Below are positions 42,431 to 51,068 of a DNA stretch of 64,000 nt, one piece after another (position 1 is the first letter of the stretch; each line of letters begins with the position of its first letter). A program made the translations under genes and the position numbers. The notes beneath the pieces are model-generated. The model did no database searches. It was given only the letters and a program-made list of their open reading frames with translations, and was not told the DNA's origin. Origin of the DNA: Enterovibrio calviensis DSM 14347 (GTDB lineage Bacteria > Pseudomonadota > Gammaproteobacteria > Enterobacterales > Vibrionaceae); contig NZ_JHZA01000011.1 in NCBI RefSeq assembly GCF_000621165.1, forward strand, positions 124,001 to 188,000. The letters run 5' to 3'.

Positions 42431-43067
42431 CACGTGGACATAGGAATAGTCAAAAGAATGTGAAACTTATCATTTATCCATGTAAAAACTGCGATGTGTT
42501 TCAAGAAGTTGGGATTATCAGCGAGCTTTTCTCACTAAGGAACTGAGTGTGTTACATTTGAGTGTGAGACCGCAACACTTTTCATAGATGAAAACGTTGA
42601 AAAAAGCGTGATTTAACGGTGACGTAAATATATGTTTTTTAATTCAGTTTCGTATTTCTCGTGTTTTAGAGCAAGGGGCATTTCATTGTTTTTCCATACT
42701 AAAATAGTGGTTTTTGGCGTATGGAAGCCAAAGAGGTGAGGGGAGGTGTAAAAAAATGTTCGCTATTTGTTCATCTCGGTGTATAGTCCACCATTCTCTT
42801 AGACAAGAGTTGTTAATGCCACATTAAGTATAAGTTCCTTCTCAGCGACTTCTCGAAAACCTTCGTTTAATCTCCCTGTGTCAACTTTATCTTCATCGTA
42901 CATTCAATAGCTTTACTATCAGTCCAAAAGAACAACACAAATTCTCCGCATTCGCGATCCGTATCTGTGCGTTTTTAATACGCCATACGAGTGATATGCA
43001 GGCGATCTCGCATGCCATTTTTGTGTGCGCGATAGCGAGTATTTGAACATCTAAAATAAGGAAAATT
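42431..43067. other. Long noncoding leader region upstream of small ORF pair
   Basis: A 637-bp gap between the PAS-GGDEF gene and two tiny ORFs. It holds one weak candidate ORF (42756-42827, 23 codons, preceded by GGGGAGG). Otherwise no gene, tRNA or strong terminator was recognised. Confidence 0.4.
42756..42827 (+). CDS. Candidate 23-codon ORF in leader region
   Basis: The ORF encodes a 23-aa peptide starting MFAICSSRCIVHHS. GGGGAGG lies about 9 bp before the ATG, which is the only support. It has no recognisable domain or biased codon run. It could be a regulatory leader peptide for the downstream small ORFs or chance. Confidence 0.25.
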   Translation: MFAICSSRCIVHHSLRQELLMPH

Positions 43068-43151
43068 ATGTCTCGTAGAACAACACGACAGCGTCACTGG
43101 TACCAATTAACACGCGATAAGAAACAGCAAATTACCAAAGGTGAAAAATGA
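43068..43151 (+). CDS. Very small basic protein (27 aa)
   Basis: A 27-codon ORF starting MSRRTTRQRHWYQLTRDKK, rich in Arg and Lys. AAGGAAAATT precedes the ATG as a good ribosome site. The stop overlaps the start of the next small ORF (ATGA), so the two are likely translationally coupled. I do not recognise a family. The high charge suggests nucleic-acid or ribosome contact, but that is inference. Confidence 0.55.
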   Translation: MSRRTTRQRHWYQLTRDKKQQITKGEK

Positions 43152-43357
43152 TAAAAATTGATTTCCGTTTACATAAAGAAAATGCGTCATGGCAGGCTGA
43201 AATTCATCAGCTAAACAGCGATATTCTAAAGCGACACATCTTACCGAAGATGACATCTAGTCATCACGACATCGATTTTGAATACTGTGACCAAACGGGC
43301 GCAGGCAAAATTATTGCGCCGAGTGGTAACGTGATGGGAGGCTTTTCGGTCTACTGA
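43148..43357 (+). CDS. Small hypothetical protein (69 aa)
   Basis: A 69-aa soluble protein starting MIKIDFRLHKENASWQAEI, with no signal peptide or membrane segment. It overlaps the 27-aa ORF by 4 bp. The C-terminal half (SHHDIDFEYCDQTGAGKIIA) is polar. I do not recognise a family. The coupled arrangement supports it being real. Confidence 0.55.
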   Translation: MIKIDFRLHKENASWQAEIHQLNSDILKRHILPKMTSSHHDIDFEYCDQTGAGKIIAPSGNVMGGFSVY

Positions 43358-43446
43358 TAAGTCTTGTGCGTTAATCGAATACGCGCAAACCGCGACAACG
43401 ATAGACTATTTATCTTGCCGTCAGATAAATACCTATCGAGACATCA

Positions 43447-44082
43447 TCAACGCCCTGTCTGATTGCCTCGAACTTTTTGAAACAACCCGCCCATCGCTTG
43501 TTTACTGGTTTTACTAATGGTCTGCATGAACCCAAAACTCGGGTTAATCATGTGCTGTTGTTCCAGTTCTTCTAGCATGAGTAGCCAAAGCTTTGCTGTC
43601 ATCTGCGAATCGGCTAAGGCTCGGTGAAAAACGCCATCATTGTCGATGTGTTTGAAACGCACGAGTTCGCCCAGTTTATGGCTTGGCGCGTCTTGAATCA
43701 GACGTCTTGCGATAAGCATTGAACACGCGAATTGGCCGGAATAACCAAGATTTAGACGTTCAAGTTCTGCATCTAAAAAGCGCTTATCAAAAGAGGCATT
43801 GTGAGCCACTAGGTTGCTACCAGCTATAAACTCACTAAACTCCGCCATGACATCGTCACAGCTGGCTGCGGTGCGCAACATGTTATTGGTGATACCGGTA
43901 TACCCTTCAATAAAGCTACTCACCCGAAAGCCCGGATTCATCAGTGCTTGAAACGTATCAACCACCTCGCTATTCACCAATTTCACAGCACCTATCTCGA
44001 TCGCTCTATCACCCATGCTTGGTGATAATCCCGTGGTTTCGAAGTCGAGAACGATAACGCTATGCGCAGACGTTGATGGCAT
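43447..44082 (-). CDS. DnaQ-like 3'-5' exonuclease (DEDDh)
   Basis: A 211-aa protein with the exonuclease motifs ExoI VLDFETTG (Asp13, Glu15), ExoII NLVAHNASFDKRF, and ExoIII HRALADSQMT with the His five residues before the Asp, marking the DEDDh class. It resembles the epsilon subunit or RNase T group but is shorter than DnaQ and is not the replicative subunit by length or context. Its specific substrate is unknown. It stands alone on the minus strand. Confidence 0.85.
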   Translation of the reverse strand: MPSTSAHSVIVLDFETTGLSPSMGDRAIEIGAVKLVNSEVVDTFQALMNPGFRVSSFIEGYTGITNNMLRTAASCDDVMAEFSEFIAGSNLVAHNASFDKRFLDAELERLNLGYSGQFACSMLIARRLIQDAPSHKLGELVRFKHIDNDGVFHRALADSQMTAKLWLLMLEELEQQHMINPSFGFMQTISKTSKQAMGGLFQKVRGNQTGR

Positions 44083-44167
44083 GTGAGAGACCTTGTTGCT
44101 GTCGTGATTGAAGATGGCGGGCAGTATACAGATACTTCAGAAGCAATGGCGAGAATTACGCAGAATT

Positions 44168-44272
44168 GCACATAGGTCAGCGAATAGAGGCGCTAACCTA
44201 TGTGCATCTCAACCGCCTTCGACTCAAAGCCGAAAGCGGTTGAATCCTGCATCTTCAGGTTACTTGGGTATA
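44168..44272. repeat. Partial copy of the 29.3-kb MITE plus adjacent inverted repeats
   Basis: Bases 44242-44272 match 29567-29597 at 30 of 31 positions, the terminal inverted-repeat end of the MITE-like element. Just before it lie two local inverted repeats (GCACATAGGT...ACCTATGTGC at about 44168-44205, and AACCGC...GCGGTT at about 44209-44241). The opposite terminus was not found, so it is a solo end or a diverged shorter family member. Confidence 0.6.
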
Positions 44273-44282
44273 TATATTTTGA

Positions 44283-45989
44283 TTAAAGCTGCACGCGAAC
44301 TGTTTGTATTGAATTCGCTGGAATCGTGATTGGCGAGTGTTGCGCCCCAATCACCAAATCGTATGCAATTGGCTGCTTCGTGGTGTTCAGCAGTTGAACA
44401 CTCAGCAAGTTGTCGCTGTTGATCGACGCACTGGTATGCAGTGCGTCATGCTCCAACCCATCTAAGATCTTGTCAGCTTGCACCGCTTTGTCGCCGGGGC
44501 GAATGGTTCTGCTGAACTGAGCCAGAACGTCGTAAATTGGTGTGTAATACACGTCTCCGTTTTCCACATCGATCATGATTGGTGCGCCACAGAAATTTCC
44601 TGCATGGTTAGGGCCGCCTTGGCTGTCGAGCACGGCATTCCAATCAACCCAACCGGCCATCCAATGGTTCAAGCTAACAATAATGTCGCGGGCATAACGA
44701 TGCACTGGTGTGTAGATAGGGTGGTTTTCTGGGTTGGGTGCCCACGTTGCGGTATATGCCCAATCCGTTGCGTTTTCATTCCACCAGAATTCGTCATTGT
44801 TAAACCAGCCGGACTCTTGAAACTTCACCGGATCTAAAATTCCGTTCGGCGCAGGTTTACCCAGATCGTCAATCGTGCCTTCGGTGTGAATGATGGCAAA
44901 ATCGGGGAACTTGTTATGCACGCGATCCATCACCTTTTCATACACATCGACGGTGCTCGAGTACCAGTGAACTGCAGATCCATACACATAAGGTGCAGTC
45001 TCTGGATCGCCCAAGATCACGTCCGTCCAATGTTCCAAGTGATCGCGGTTTTGATCGTAGATCAGTACGCGGGTATCAGCGAACGCACTTTCTTTTAATT
45101 TCGGGCCAAGAAAGTCTTTGATAAAGCTGTTTTGGGTTTCCGCTGTGAAGTGCATGCTTTCCCAGTTACCGCTGTTGCCGTGCGGTTCATTCACTGGTGT
45201 TAGCCCCCAAATATCAACGCCAGCTTCTTTATAATGCTCTAGGTATTTCACCAAGTAATCAGCATAAGTCGCGACATATTCTGGCTTGAGTTTTCCGCCG
45301 GTGCCTTCCCAATTGTTCTCTTTTGCCCCTTTGATAAACCAAGTGTCGATGTCTTTCATCCATGGCGGTGCTGTCCATGCTGAGGCAATGATGTTTAAAG
45401 TGCTGTCATCTTGCTGCTCTTTTATCGCCATGGCTTCGTGGATCATCGGCAAAACGTCAAAAGATTCATCCTGAATCCCCGCGTATTTCGCCTTTGAAAA
45501 TCCGTCGCTGTCAGGGGCGATGGTGAAATGCTTGAGCGTTTTGTCACCCGCAACCTCGGCATAACCTAACTTGCCTTCAACGGAAAAGTCAGTCGAACCA
45601 ATAGGGGTGCGCGTGAGTGAGAAATTCGCGCCCGTGTCAGCGTAGAGCTTATCCATCACTTCACGGCGCTTTTCGACCGGAAGATGCGCCAGAACAAACG
45701 CAGAAGATTCGGTGAACGACGTGCCTATGCCCGAAATGGTTTGTTTAACCACATCAGGTTGGATCACGATCTGCGTGCCGCTGGCCGCGTCAGTGGTGAA
45801 GGTTTGGTTTGTCATCACTGACATTTTGTCCCCAGCTTCACTGGTGAGCAGGATCTCAGCCGTTGATGACAATCCGAAATGTTTGTTGTTCTGAATCAAT
45901 GGTTTCTCCCTGTCATATTCAGAGGTGCAGGACAGCATCATCGCTGAAGATAATGCGATAAAAACGGCAGAGAGCGTTTTCACTTCCAT
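44283..45989 (-). CDS. GH30-family glycosidase lipoprotein
   Basis: A 568-aa exported glycoside hydrolase of the glucosylceramidase-like GH30 family. The N-terminal signal ends in a lipobox (MMLSC), so it is probably membrane-anchored by lipid. The acid/base Glu lies in TPVNEPHG (near 267) and the nucleophile Glu in IIHTEGTID (near 368); WMKDIDTW and WNAVLDSQGGPNHAGNF are typical of the family. Related enzymes cut beta-1,6-glucan or related beta-glucosides; the substrate here is not determined. A LacI-type palindrome lies 39 bp upstream of the start. Confidence 0.88.
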   Translation of the reverse strand: MEVKTLSAVFIALSSAMMLSCTSEYDREKPLIQNNKHFGLSSTAEILLTSEAGDKMSVMTNQTFTTDAASGTQIVIQPDVVKQTISGIGTSFTESSAFVLAHLPVEKRREVMDKLYADTGANFSLTRTPIGSTDFSVEGKLGYAEVAGDKTLKHFTIAPDSDGFSKAKYAGIQDESFDVLPMIHEAMAIKEQQDDSTLNIIASAWTAPPWMKDIDTWFIKGAKENNWEGTGGKLKPEYVATYADYLVKYLEHYKEAGVDIWGLTPVNEPHGNSGNWESMHFTAETQNSFIKDFLGPKLKESAFADTRVLIYDQNRDHLEHWTDVILGDPETAPYVYGSAVHWYSSTVDVYEKVMDRVHNKFPDFAIIHTEGTIDDLGKPAPNGILDPVKFQESGWFNNDEFWWNENATDWAYTATWAPNPENHPIYTPVHRYARDIIVSLNHWMAGWVDWNAVLDSQGGPNHAGNFCGAPIMIDVENGDVYYTPIYDVLAQFSRTIRPGDKAVQADKILDGLEHDALHTSASINSDNLLSVQLLNTTKQPIAYDLVIGAQHSPITIPANSIQTVRVQL

Positions 45990-46027
45990 GTTGTGGCTCC
46001 GATGTTGGTCAGTACTTGCCCTTTATT

Positions 46028-46039
46028 GAAAGCGCTTTC
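46028..46039. promoter_or_regulatory. LacI-family-type operator palindrome
   Basis: A perfect 12-bp palindrome, GAAAGCGCTTTC, with the central CG typical of LacI/GalR-family operators. It sits about 40 bp upstream of the GH30 gene, where a promoter would be. Control of the glycosidase by a sugar-responsive repressor is inferred; no LacI-type gene is in the window. Confidence 0.55.
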
Positions 46040-46359
46040 TTTTAGGCTCGAAAGACACAGTCAAACACTAAAAATCCAACCGTACATATACCTTGCCTTC
46101 GTCAATTTTGTAACCCACACCACTCATGAACTCTTGGTGTTTTCTTGGATTCAATACAAGGAAGTGTGCGAGGTGTGAAGTGGGGCTAATTGCGCCTTTT
46201 GCTTGTGATATTCCGACAAGTCTTAGATCTGATCTGTCGTCTCTTTGCGTTGTGCTCTGTAATGGGAATCAACCCAAATACATCAATTAGCAGGACTGAA
46301 CGTTTCATGGATTGCATCAGTCAGCCATCGACTAAATAACGGCGGAATAGGAGTAGGGA
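46040..46359. other. Intergenic region between GH30 and enoyl-CoA hydratase genes
   Basis: About 320 bp between divergent genes. Apart from the palindrome at its left edge and the ribosome site (AGGAGTAGGG) for the next gene, nothing distinct was seen. Confidence 0.4.
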
Positions 46360-47154
46360 ATGAGTGCGCAAATAGAACGAGACCTTAGTGAAAATGGCAT
46401 TTTGAGGCTGACACTTAATAACCCACAACGCAGAAACCCCCTCTCAGAGTCCATGATTGGCGATTTGAATGATGCTATTAATCATGGTGCTGATTCGCCA
46501 GCGGTAAAGGTCATCGTTATTTGTGCTAATGGCCCAGCGTTTAGTGCAGGGCATGATTTGAAAGAGATCACCGCAGCCAGAGAATTACCCGATGAGGGGC
46601 GCGAGTTTTTCGCCACCTTGATGAGTAAGTGCTCCGCGATGATGACCGCCATCGTCCATTGTCCCAAACCCGTGATTGCGGAAATTGATGGCATTGCGAC
46701 AGCGGCAGGGTGTCAGCTAGTGGCAAGTTGTGATCTGGCCTATGCCTCCGACACCTCCCGGTTTGCCACGCCAGGTGTCAACATCGGACTTTTTTGTTCG
46801 ACACCCATGGTCGCGTTGTCGCGCAATGTATCAAATAAACATGCGATGGAAATGCTGCTAACGGGCGATTTTATCTCCGCGTCAGATGCTGAACGGATAG
46901 GTTTAATCAACCGCACGACAGACAGCGATTCACTCAGGGCGATGACTCAGTCGGTCGCCGAAAAAATTGCAGCAAAGTCATCACTGACGCTAGCTATCGG
47001 CAAAGAAGCATTTTATCGCCAAAATACCATGGACTTGATCCATGCCTACAGTTTTGCCAGTGACGTCATGGTTGAAAACATGCTGACCAAAGACGGTGAA
47101 GAAGGCATTACCGCTTTTGTCGAAAAGCGCGCCCCCGTTTGGCGAAACGAGTGA
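46360..47154 (+). CDS. Enoyl-CoA hydratase/isomerase family protein
   Basis: A 264-aa crotonase-fold protein with the oxyanion-hole segments FSAGHDLKEI and IDGIATAAGCQLVASCDLAYAS. The ICANGPAFSAGHDLKE signature is typical of enoyl-CoA hydratases. It should act on an acyl-CoA in the cytoplasm. It is followed after 9 bp by an acyl-CoA ligase gene, so the pair probably activates and hydrates a carboxylic acid. The exact substrate is unknown. Confidence 0.87.
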   Translation: MSAQIERDLSENGILRLTLNNPQRRNPLSESMIGDLNDAINHGADSPAVKVIVICANGPAFSAGHDLKEITAARELPDEGREFFATLMSKCSAMMTAIVHCPKPVIAEIDGIATAAGCQLVASCDLAYASDTSRFATPGVNIGLFCSTPMVALSRNVSNKHAMEMLLTGDFISASDAERIGLINRTTDSDSLRAMTQSVAEKIAAKSSLTLAIGKEAFYRQNTMDLIHAYSFASDVMVENMLTKDGEEGITAFVEKRAPVWRNE

Positions 47155-47163
47155 GATAAGTGC

Positions 47164-48795
47164 ATGGAAAATCCATACAACATTGGGCTGGACCGTAATC
47201 CCGCTAACTTTCAGCCCTTAACGCCATTAGGTTTTCTAGAGCGCACGGCGGCTAATTACCCGAATGCTGTCGCTATCATCCATGGCAGCACCAACGTCAG
47301 CTATCGCGCGTTTTATAACAGAAGCCGTCAACTTGCCTCTCAATTAGCGCGATCAGGGTTGGGGCGAGGGGATACCGTCTCAGCCATGTTGGCAAATACA
47401 CCGGCGATGTTGGAATGTCATTACGGTGTACCAATGGCGGGCGCTGTTCTGCATTCGGTTAATACGCGACTAGAAGCGGCGACCATTGCTTACCAGCTTG
47501 ATCATGCTCAAGCCAAAGTTCTGATTGTTGATTTGGAATTTCTCTCCGTGGCACAGCAAGCACTCGCCTTGGCGGAGGTGTCGCCAAAAGTCATCGTCTA
47601 TCGAGACAGTGAATGGGAAGGGGCTGCCAACGTTAGCGCTTCAACTGATTATCAGGATTATGGGGAATGGATAGCACAGGGTGACAGCACGTTTGCGTGG
47701 CTAATGCCTGAAGATGAGTGGGACGCTATCTCAATCAATTACACCTCCGGCACCACAGGCGACCCAAAAGGTGTTGTTTGTCATCATCGCGGCGCTTACT
47801 TGCTCGCACTCGGTAACGTATTCACGGCTGACATGCCCAAGTACTCAACTTACCTGTGGACACTCCCCATGTTTCATTGCAACGGTTGGTGTTTTCCGTG
47901 GACGATTTCCGCCATTTGCGGCACGCACGTGTGCTTGCGACAAGTGCGTAAAGAACCCATTTGGCGCGCATTGAATGAACATAACGTCACTCATCTGTGT
48001 GGTGCGCCGATTGTCATGGATATCATTCTTTCTGCAGAGCATGAGACGCTGGCTAACAAAGTCGCCTTCTTTACCGCAGCCGCACCCCCACCAGAATGCA
48101 CCTTGAGCAAGATGCAGCAAGCAGGGTTCGAAGTAACACATTTATACGGATTAGCAGAAGTGTATGGCCCCGCCGTGGTGAATGAATGGCACCGAGAATG
48201 GGATGCCTTGCCCGAAGAGGAACAAGCCAAGTTGAAGGCGCGACAAGGCGTAAAATATCTCCCCCTCGAAGATTTGGATGTGCTGAACCCAGAAACGATG
48301 TCCCCAGTGCCCGCAGACGGAAAGACATTGGGAGAGGTTATGTTTCGGGGCAATGTGGTCATGAAAGGTTATTTCAAGAACCCGGCCGCCACGCAATCTG
48401 CTTTCGACGGAGGTTGGTTTCATTCCGGCGATTTGGCGGTCAAACACCCTGATGGTTATATCCAACTGAAAGATAGGTCAAAAGACATCATCATCTCTGG
48501 CGGCGAAAATATTTCCTCAATAGAAATCGAAGATGTGCTTTATAAACACCCCGCCGTTGCGGTGGTGGCCGTTGTCGCCAGCCCCGACGATAAATGGGGA
48601 GAGGTTCCGTACGCATTTGTTGAGTGTTGTGAAGCGCAATCAGCGACAGAACAAGAACTCAAAGACTGGTGTAGCCAGCATGTGGCGGGCTTTAAAGTGC
48701 CCAAGCATGTGTCTTTCACGTCTATTCCTCGCACACCGACAGGGAAAATTCAAAAGTTTCAGCTGCGGGAGCAAGTGAAACAGAAACTGAAGTAG
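47164..48795 (+). CDS. AMP-forming acyl-CoA synthetase (DmdB-like)
   Basis: A 543-aa ANL-superfamily ligase. The motifs are INYTSGTTGDPKGVVCHHRG (A3), GLAEVYGPAVVNEW (A5), GGWFHSGDLAVKHPDGYIQLKDRSKD (A7-A8) and a catalytic Lys in PTGKIQKF (A10). The overall pattern, including LPMFHCNGWCFPW, matches the subgroup that includes 3-methylmercaptopropionate-CoA ligase DmdB and medium-chain ligases, so the acid is probably short or medium chain. It is co-transcribed with the hydratase gene. Confidence 0.87.
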   Translation: MENPYNIGLDRNPANFQPLTPLGFLERTAANYPNAVAIIHGSTNVSYRAFYNRSRQLASQLARSGLGRGDTVSAMLANTPAMLECHYGVPMAGAVLHSVNTRLEAATIAYQLDHAQAKVLIVDLEFLSVAQQALALAEVSPKVIVYRDSEWEGAANVSASTDYQDYGEWIAQGDSTFAWLMPEDEWDAISINYTSGTTGDPKGVVCHHRGAYLLALGNVFTADMPKYSTYLWTLPMFHCNGWCFPWTISAICGTHVCLRQVRKEPIWRALNEHNVTHLCGAPIVMDIILSAEHETLANKVAFFTAAAPPPECTLSKMQQAGFEVTHLYGLAEVYGPAVVNEWHREWDALPEEEQAKLKARQGVKYLPLEDLDVLNPETMSPVPADGKTLGEVMFRGNVVMKGYFKNPAATQSAFDGGWFHSGDLAVKHPDGYIQLKDRSKDIIISGGENISSIEIEDVLYKHPAVAVVAVVASPDDKWGEVPYAFVECCEAQSATEQELKDWCSQHVAGFKVPKHVSFTSIPRTPTGKIQKFQLREQVKQKLK

Positions 48796-48999
48796 CGAGC
48801 GAGAAATAGCGACTAACCTGCCGAGAAGCCTTCGGAATGCAGCAGGGGGTTGGAGATCTGATGCCGAAGCGAACGGCATCGCATCGCCACGCGATAACAT
48901 TCACCGTGATTTATTTTTTAGGGCCCTCCCATCGTTTAGCCTTCATCATCTAATTACCCATTGAATATGGTAAGTTTTTTAAATGATATTGACTGATAA

Positions 49000-49698
49000 A
49001 TGGACTTTACAGTGATAGACAAAATACGCCTTTTTATCATCGAGTGTGTTGACCCTTTAGATCTGCTTCAAGAGCGTTCAGAGGCGAAAGCGTTAGATAA
49101 AATCTGCAAAGCTATCGGCCATGAAGTGGCTATTCTCACCGCGTTCTCTGAGCAGGACTTAGTCAAATTCCTCGACTACATCTCTTCCATCGATAGCAAC
49201 TATGCGGCCATACGTCAGGCAAGGGTGCCGCTATGTATTCATATTTCCGCTCACGGCAACGCAAATGGCATCTCTTTTGGCCGAGATTTCGTGAATTGGC
49301 GCCGTTTGTTTCTCGCACTTTCGCCGATCCTTAAAGACATGAGTCAGTACAACGGTGAAGTGCTCATCAGCATTTCTGCCTGCGGTGCTGGCCAGCAGCA
49401 ACTCGTTGATGAAATTGAAGAAGAAATTTCTAAATATCATTTAGACTCAAAGGGATCAGACAAACAAGTAGAGCCACCGGAGTACATTTTTGTGACGGAA
49501 GGGAGCCAAGGAAAAGATGTGGTGTACTGGGATGATGCCACCGTGTCATGGACTGTTTTCTATCACCAGATATCAAAGCTCAAAGCGATCAATGATGAAG
49601 GGATTCATCTGATTCTCGATGACATTGAACACGCAACCAAAACTGTGTTGCGATCATTTAAGTGGGATATAAAAACACAAAGGTATGTGATGTATTGA
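49000..49698 (+). CDS. Caspase-like (CHAT/C14-type) putative protease
   Basis: A 232-aa soluble protein of unknown annotation. It carries the two motifs that mark caspase-fold (clan CD) peptidases: a beta-strand ending in His, IHISAHGN (His85), and a second strand ending in Cys, ISISACGAG (Cys128). The 43-residue spacing is usual for the catalytic dyad. There is no signal peptide or membrane helix and no fused sensor domain. It starts with a weak ribosome site and has no obvious operon partner. Relatives include CHAT proteases of defence systems and bacterial metacaspases; substrate and trigger are unknown. Confidence 0.6.
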   Translation: MDFTVIDKIRLFIIECVDPLDLLQERSEAKALDKICKAIGHEVAILTAFSEQDLVKFLDYISSIDSNYAAIRQARVPLCIHISAHGNANGISFGRDFVNWRRLFLALSPILKDMSQYNGEVLISISACGAGQQQLVDEIEEEISKYHLDSKGSDKQVEPPEYIFVTEGSQGKDVVYWDDATVSWTVFYHQISKLKAINDEGIHLILDDIEHATKTVLRSFKWDIKTQRYVMY

Positions 49699-49760
49699 GC
49701 CGCAGTGGGTGGCTAAAACGGATTCGTCTTTAGGTCAGCAGGCAAAGAACTACCCATGGC

Positions 49761-50117
49761 TCATTCAGGTACCTGCTCGGGTTCTTGGGTAACAAGGCTT
49801 GCTTTCACTAATGCTTCGAGTGTTGACCAATCATCTATTTCGGTCGCCCCTAAAGTAAAGCTTTTCCCGGTGAGTTTCCCAAACAGATAGGTTTTCACGT
49901 TTTCTGTAGGATATTGGATTTCACAGCGAAACGTCGGGGCAATCGGGTCAATGTCGAAATTGACCAAGGCAACAGGAATATCACTGCGTGCATTACCCAT
50001 GTTCACACGCAGAATCACGGGTAACCCCTCATCCGTTGCAAACATATAAATGGGCACGACGCGATTCGTACTCCCACTGGGCAAGAGATTTTGCAGGTAA
50101 TCGAGTCTGTCTAACAT
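49761..50117 (-). CDS. Hypothetical protein (about 118 aa)
   Basis: A soluble protein starting MLDRLDYLQNLLPSGS. The predicted beta-strand-rich core (RVVPIYMFATDEGLPVILRV, ALVNFDI) has no motif I recognise. A longer reading from a GTG at 50150 adds 11 residues; the ATG is preferred. It converges on the caspase-like gene with a 62-bp gap. Any functional link between the two is unproven. Confidence 0.55.
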   Translation of the reverse strand: MLDRLDYLQNLLPSGSTNRVVPIYMFATDEGLPVILRVNMGNARSDIPVALVNFDIDPIAPTFRCEIQYPTENVKTYLFGKLTGKSFTLGATEIDDWSTLEALVKASLVTQEPEQVPE

Positions 50118-50338
50118 GCCATTAACCCCACTAAAAGTAAGCCTAAGCACATCCTAGCTTACTGTTTGACTATAGACATAAAACGGCCGTTTGAAATTCG
50201 ATGTACTCGAAATGGGATGTGTGAATAGGTGTAATGGCAAAACAATAAGTGTGGAGTGGCGTATCAATTGAGAGATGTATTTGGTGATTCCGTGCGGTTT
50301 AGGGCGTGAGGGCTGCCATCATCTTTGGTTCGCCCTTT

Positions 50339-50363
50339 AGGGATAGCGTGCATTGCTATCCCT
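50339..50363 (-). terminator. Hairpin after small exported proteins
   Basis: A perfect 9-bp stem (AGGGATAGC/GCTATCCCT) with a 7-base loop lies 24 bp past the stop of the 50387-50584 gene. It has no T-run, so termination is uncertain. Confidence 0.5.
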
Positions 50364-50386
50364 TGGGTCGGCTTACTGCTCTTGTT

Positions 50387-50584
50387 TTAACGCTCCAGCT
50401 CTGCTGTAGAGCCTGAAGTAATATGACCGGTTGCAACGCCTTGTGTCGCTTGTTCGATAGACAGGCCGCTGGCACTGACGTTCTGAATCAAATCACCATT
50501 TAGGCCGTTGTTAGCGCCTGCTCCGCTTGCCGCGAATGCAGAGAAAGAGAAAATTGATAGCGCAATAATAAGTATATTTTTCAT
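50387..50584 (-). CDS. Small exported protein, copy 2 (65 aa)
   Basis: A 65-aa precursor with a clear signal peptide (IALSIFSFSAFAA) and a mature part of about 46 residues starting SGAGANNGLNGDLIQ. It is nearly the same protein as the one encoded just upstream (50656-50865), with the same signal and core and differences mainly at the C-terminus. AGGAAA precedes the ATG. No known family is recognised. The mature part is glycine/alanine-rich without cysteines. Confidence 0.7.
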   Translation of the reverse strand: MKNILIIALSIFSFSAFAASGAGANNGLNGDLIQNVSASGLSIEQATQGVATGHITSGSTAELER

Positions 50585-50655
50585 CGTATTTTCCTATCTA
50601 GTTATTGTTTTTATTTATTTTTTTTGGTCGGGATACTAAGCTTTTCTTCTAAGCG

Positions 50656-50865
50656 TTAGCGCACGGTTTCACGCATCTGCTCTGCGGTCGCACCAACACT
50701 AATGTGACCCGTTGCTACGCCTTTTGTGGCTTGTTCGCTAGAAAGACCTGCGGCTGTTGCTTTCTGAATCAAATCACCGTTGAGGCCGTTATTGGCACCT
50801 GCGCCGCCAGCAGCAAACGCAGAGAAAGAGAAGATTGATAGTGCGATGATGAGTGCATTTTTCAT
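50656..50865 (-). CDS. Small exported protein, copy 1 (69 aa)
   Basis: A 69-aa precursor, tandem paralogue of the 65-aa protein downstream (71-bp gap). The signal peptide and the segment GAGANNGLNGDLIQ are identical; later positions vary (KATAAGLSSEQATKGVATGH versus a similar stretch). AAGG lies about 9 bp before the ATG. The pair probably forms one transcript. Function is unknown; periplasmic or secreted peptide roles are possible. Confidence 0.7.
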   Translation of the reverse strand: MKNALIIALSIFSFSAFAAGGAGANNGLNGDLIQKATAAGLSSEQATKGVATGHISVGATAEQMRETVR

Positions 50866-51068
50866 AATGTCAGTACCTTATTCATTGGGAGTTTGTTGGG
50901 GTTTCCCCTCTCGACAGGAATAAGATTACTGAGATGTGAGTCACATGTAGAGGAAACCCTAAGTTTCCATTTTGGAAATCAGTGTGATTAACGTCTTGTT
51001 TTTATTTCGCGTATGAGCGCAGGGAGGGAGGAATACGGTGTTCACGCCAGGCAGCGACAAGTAAACCC

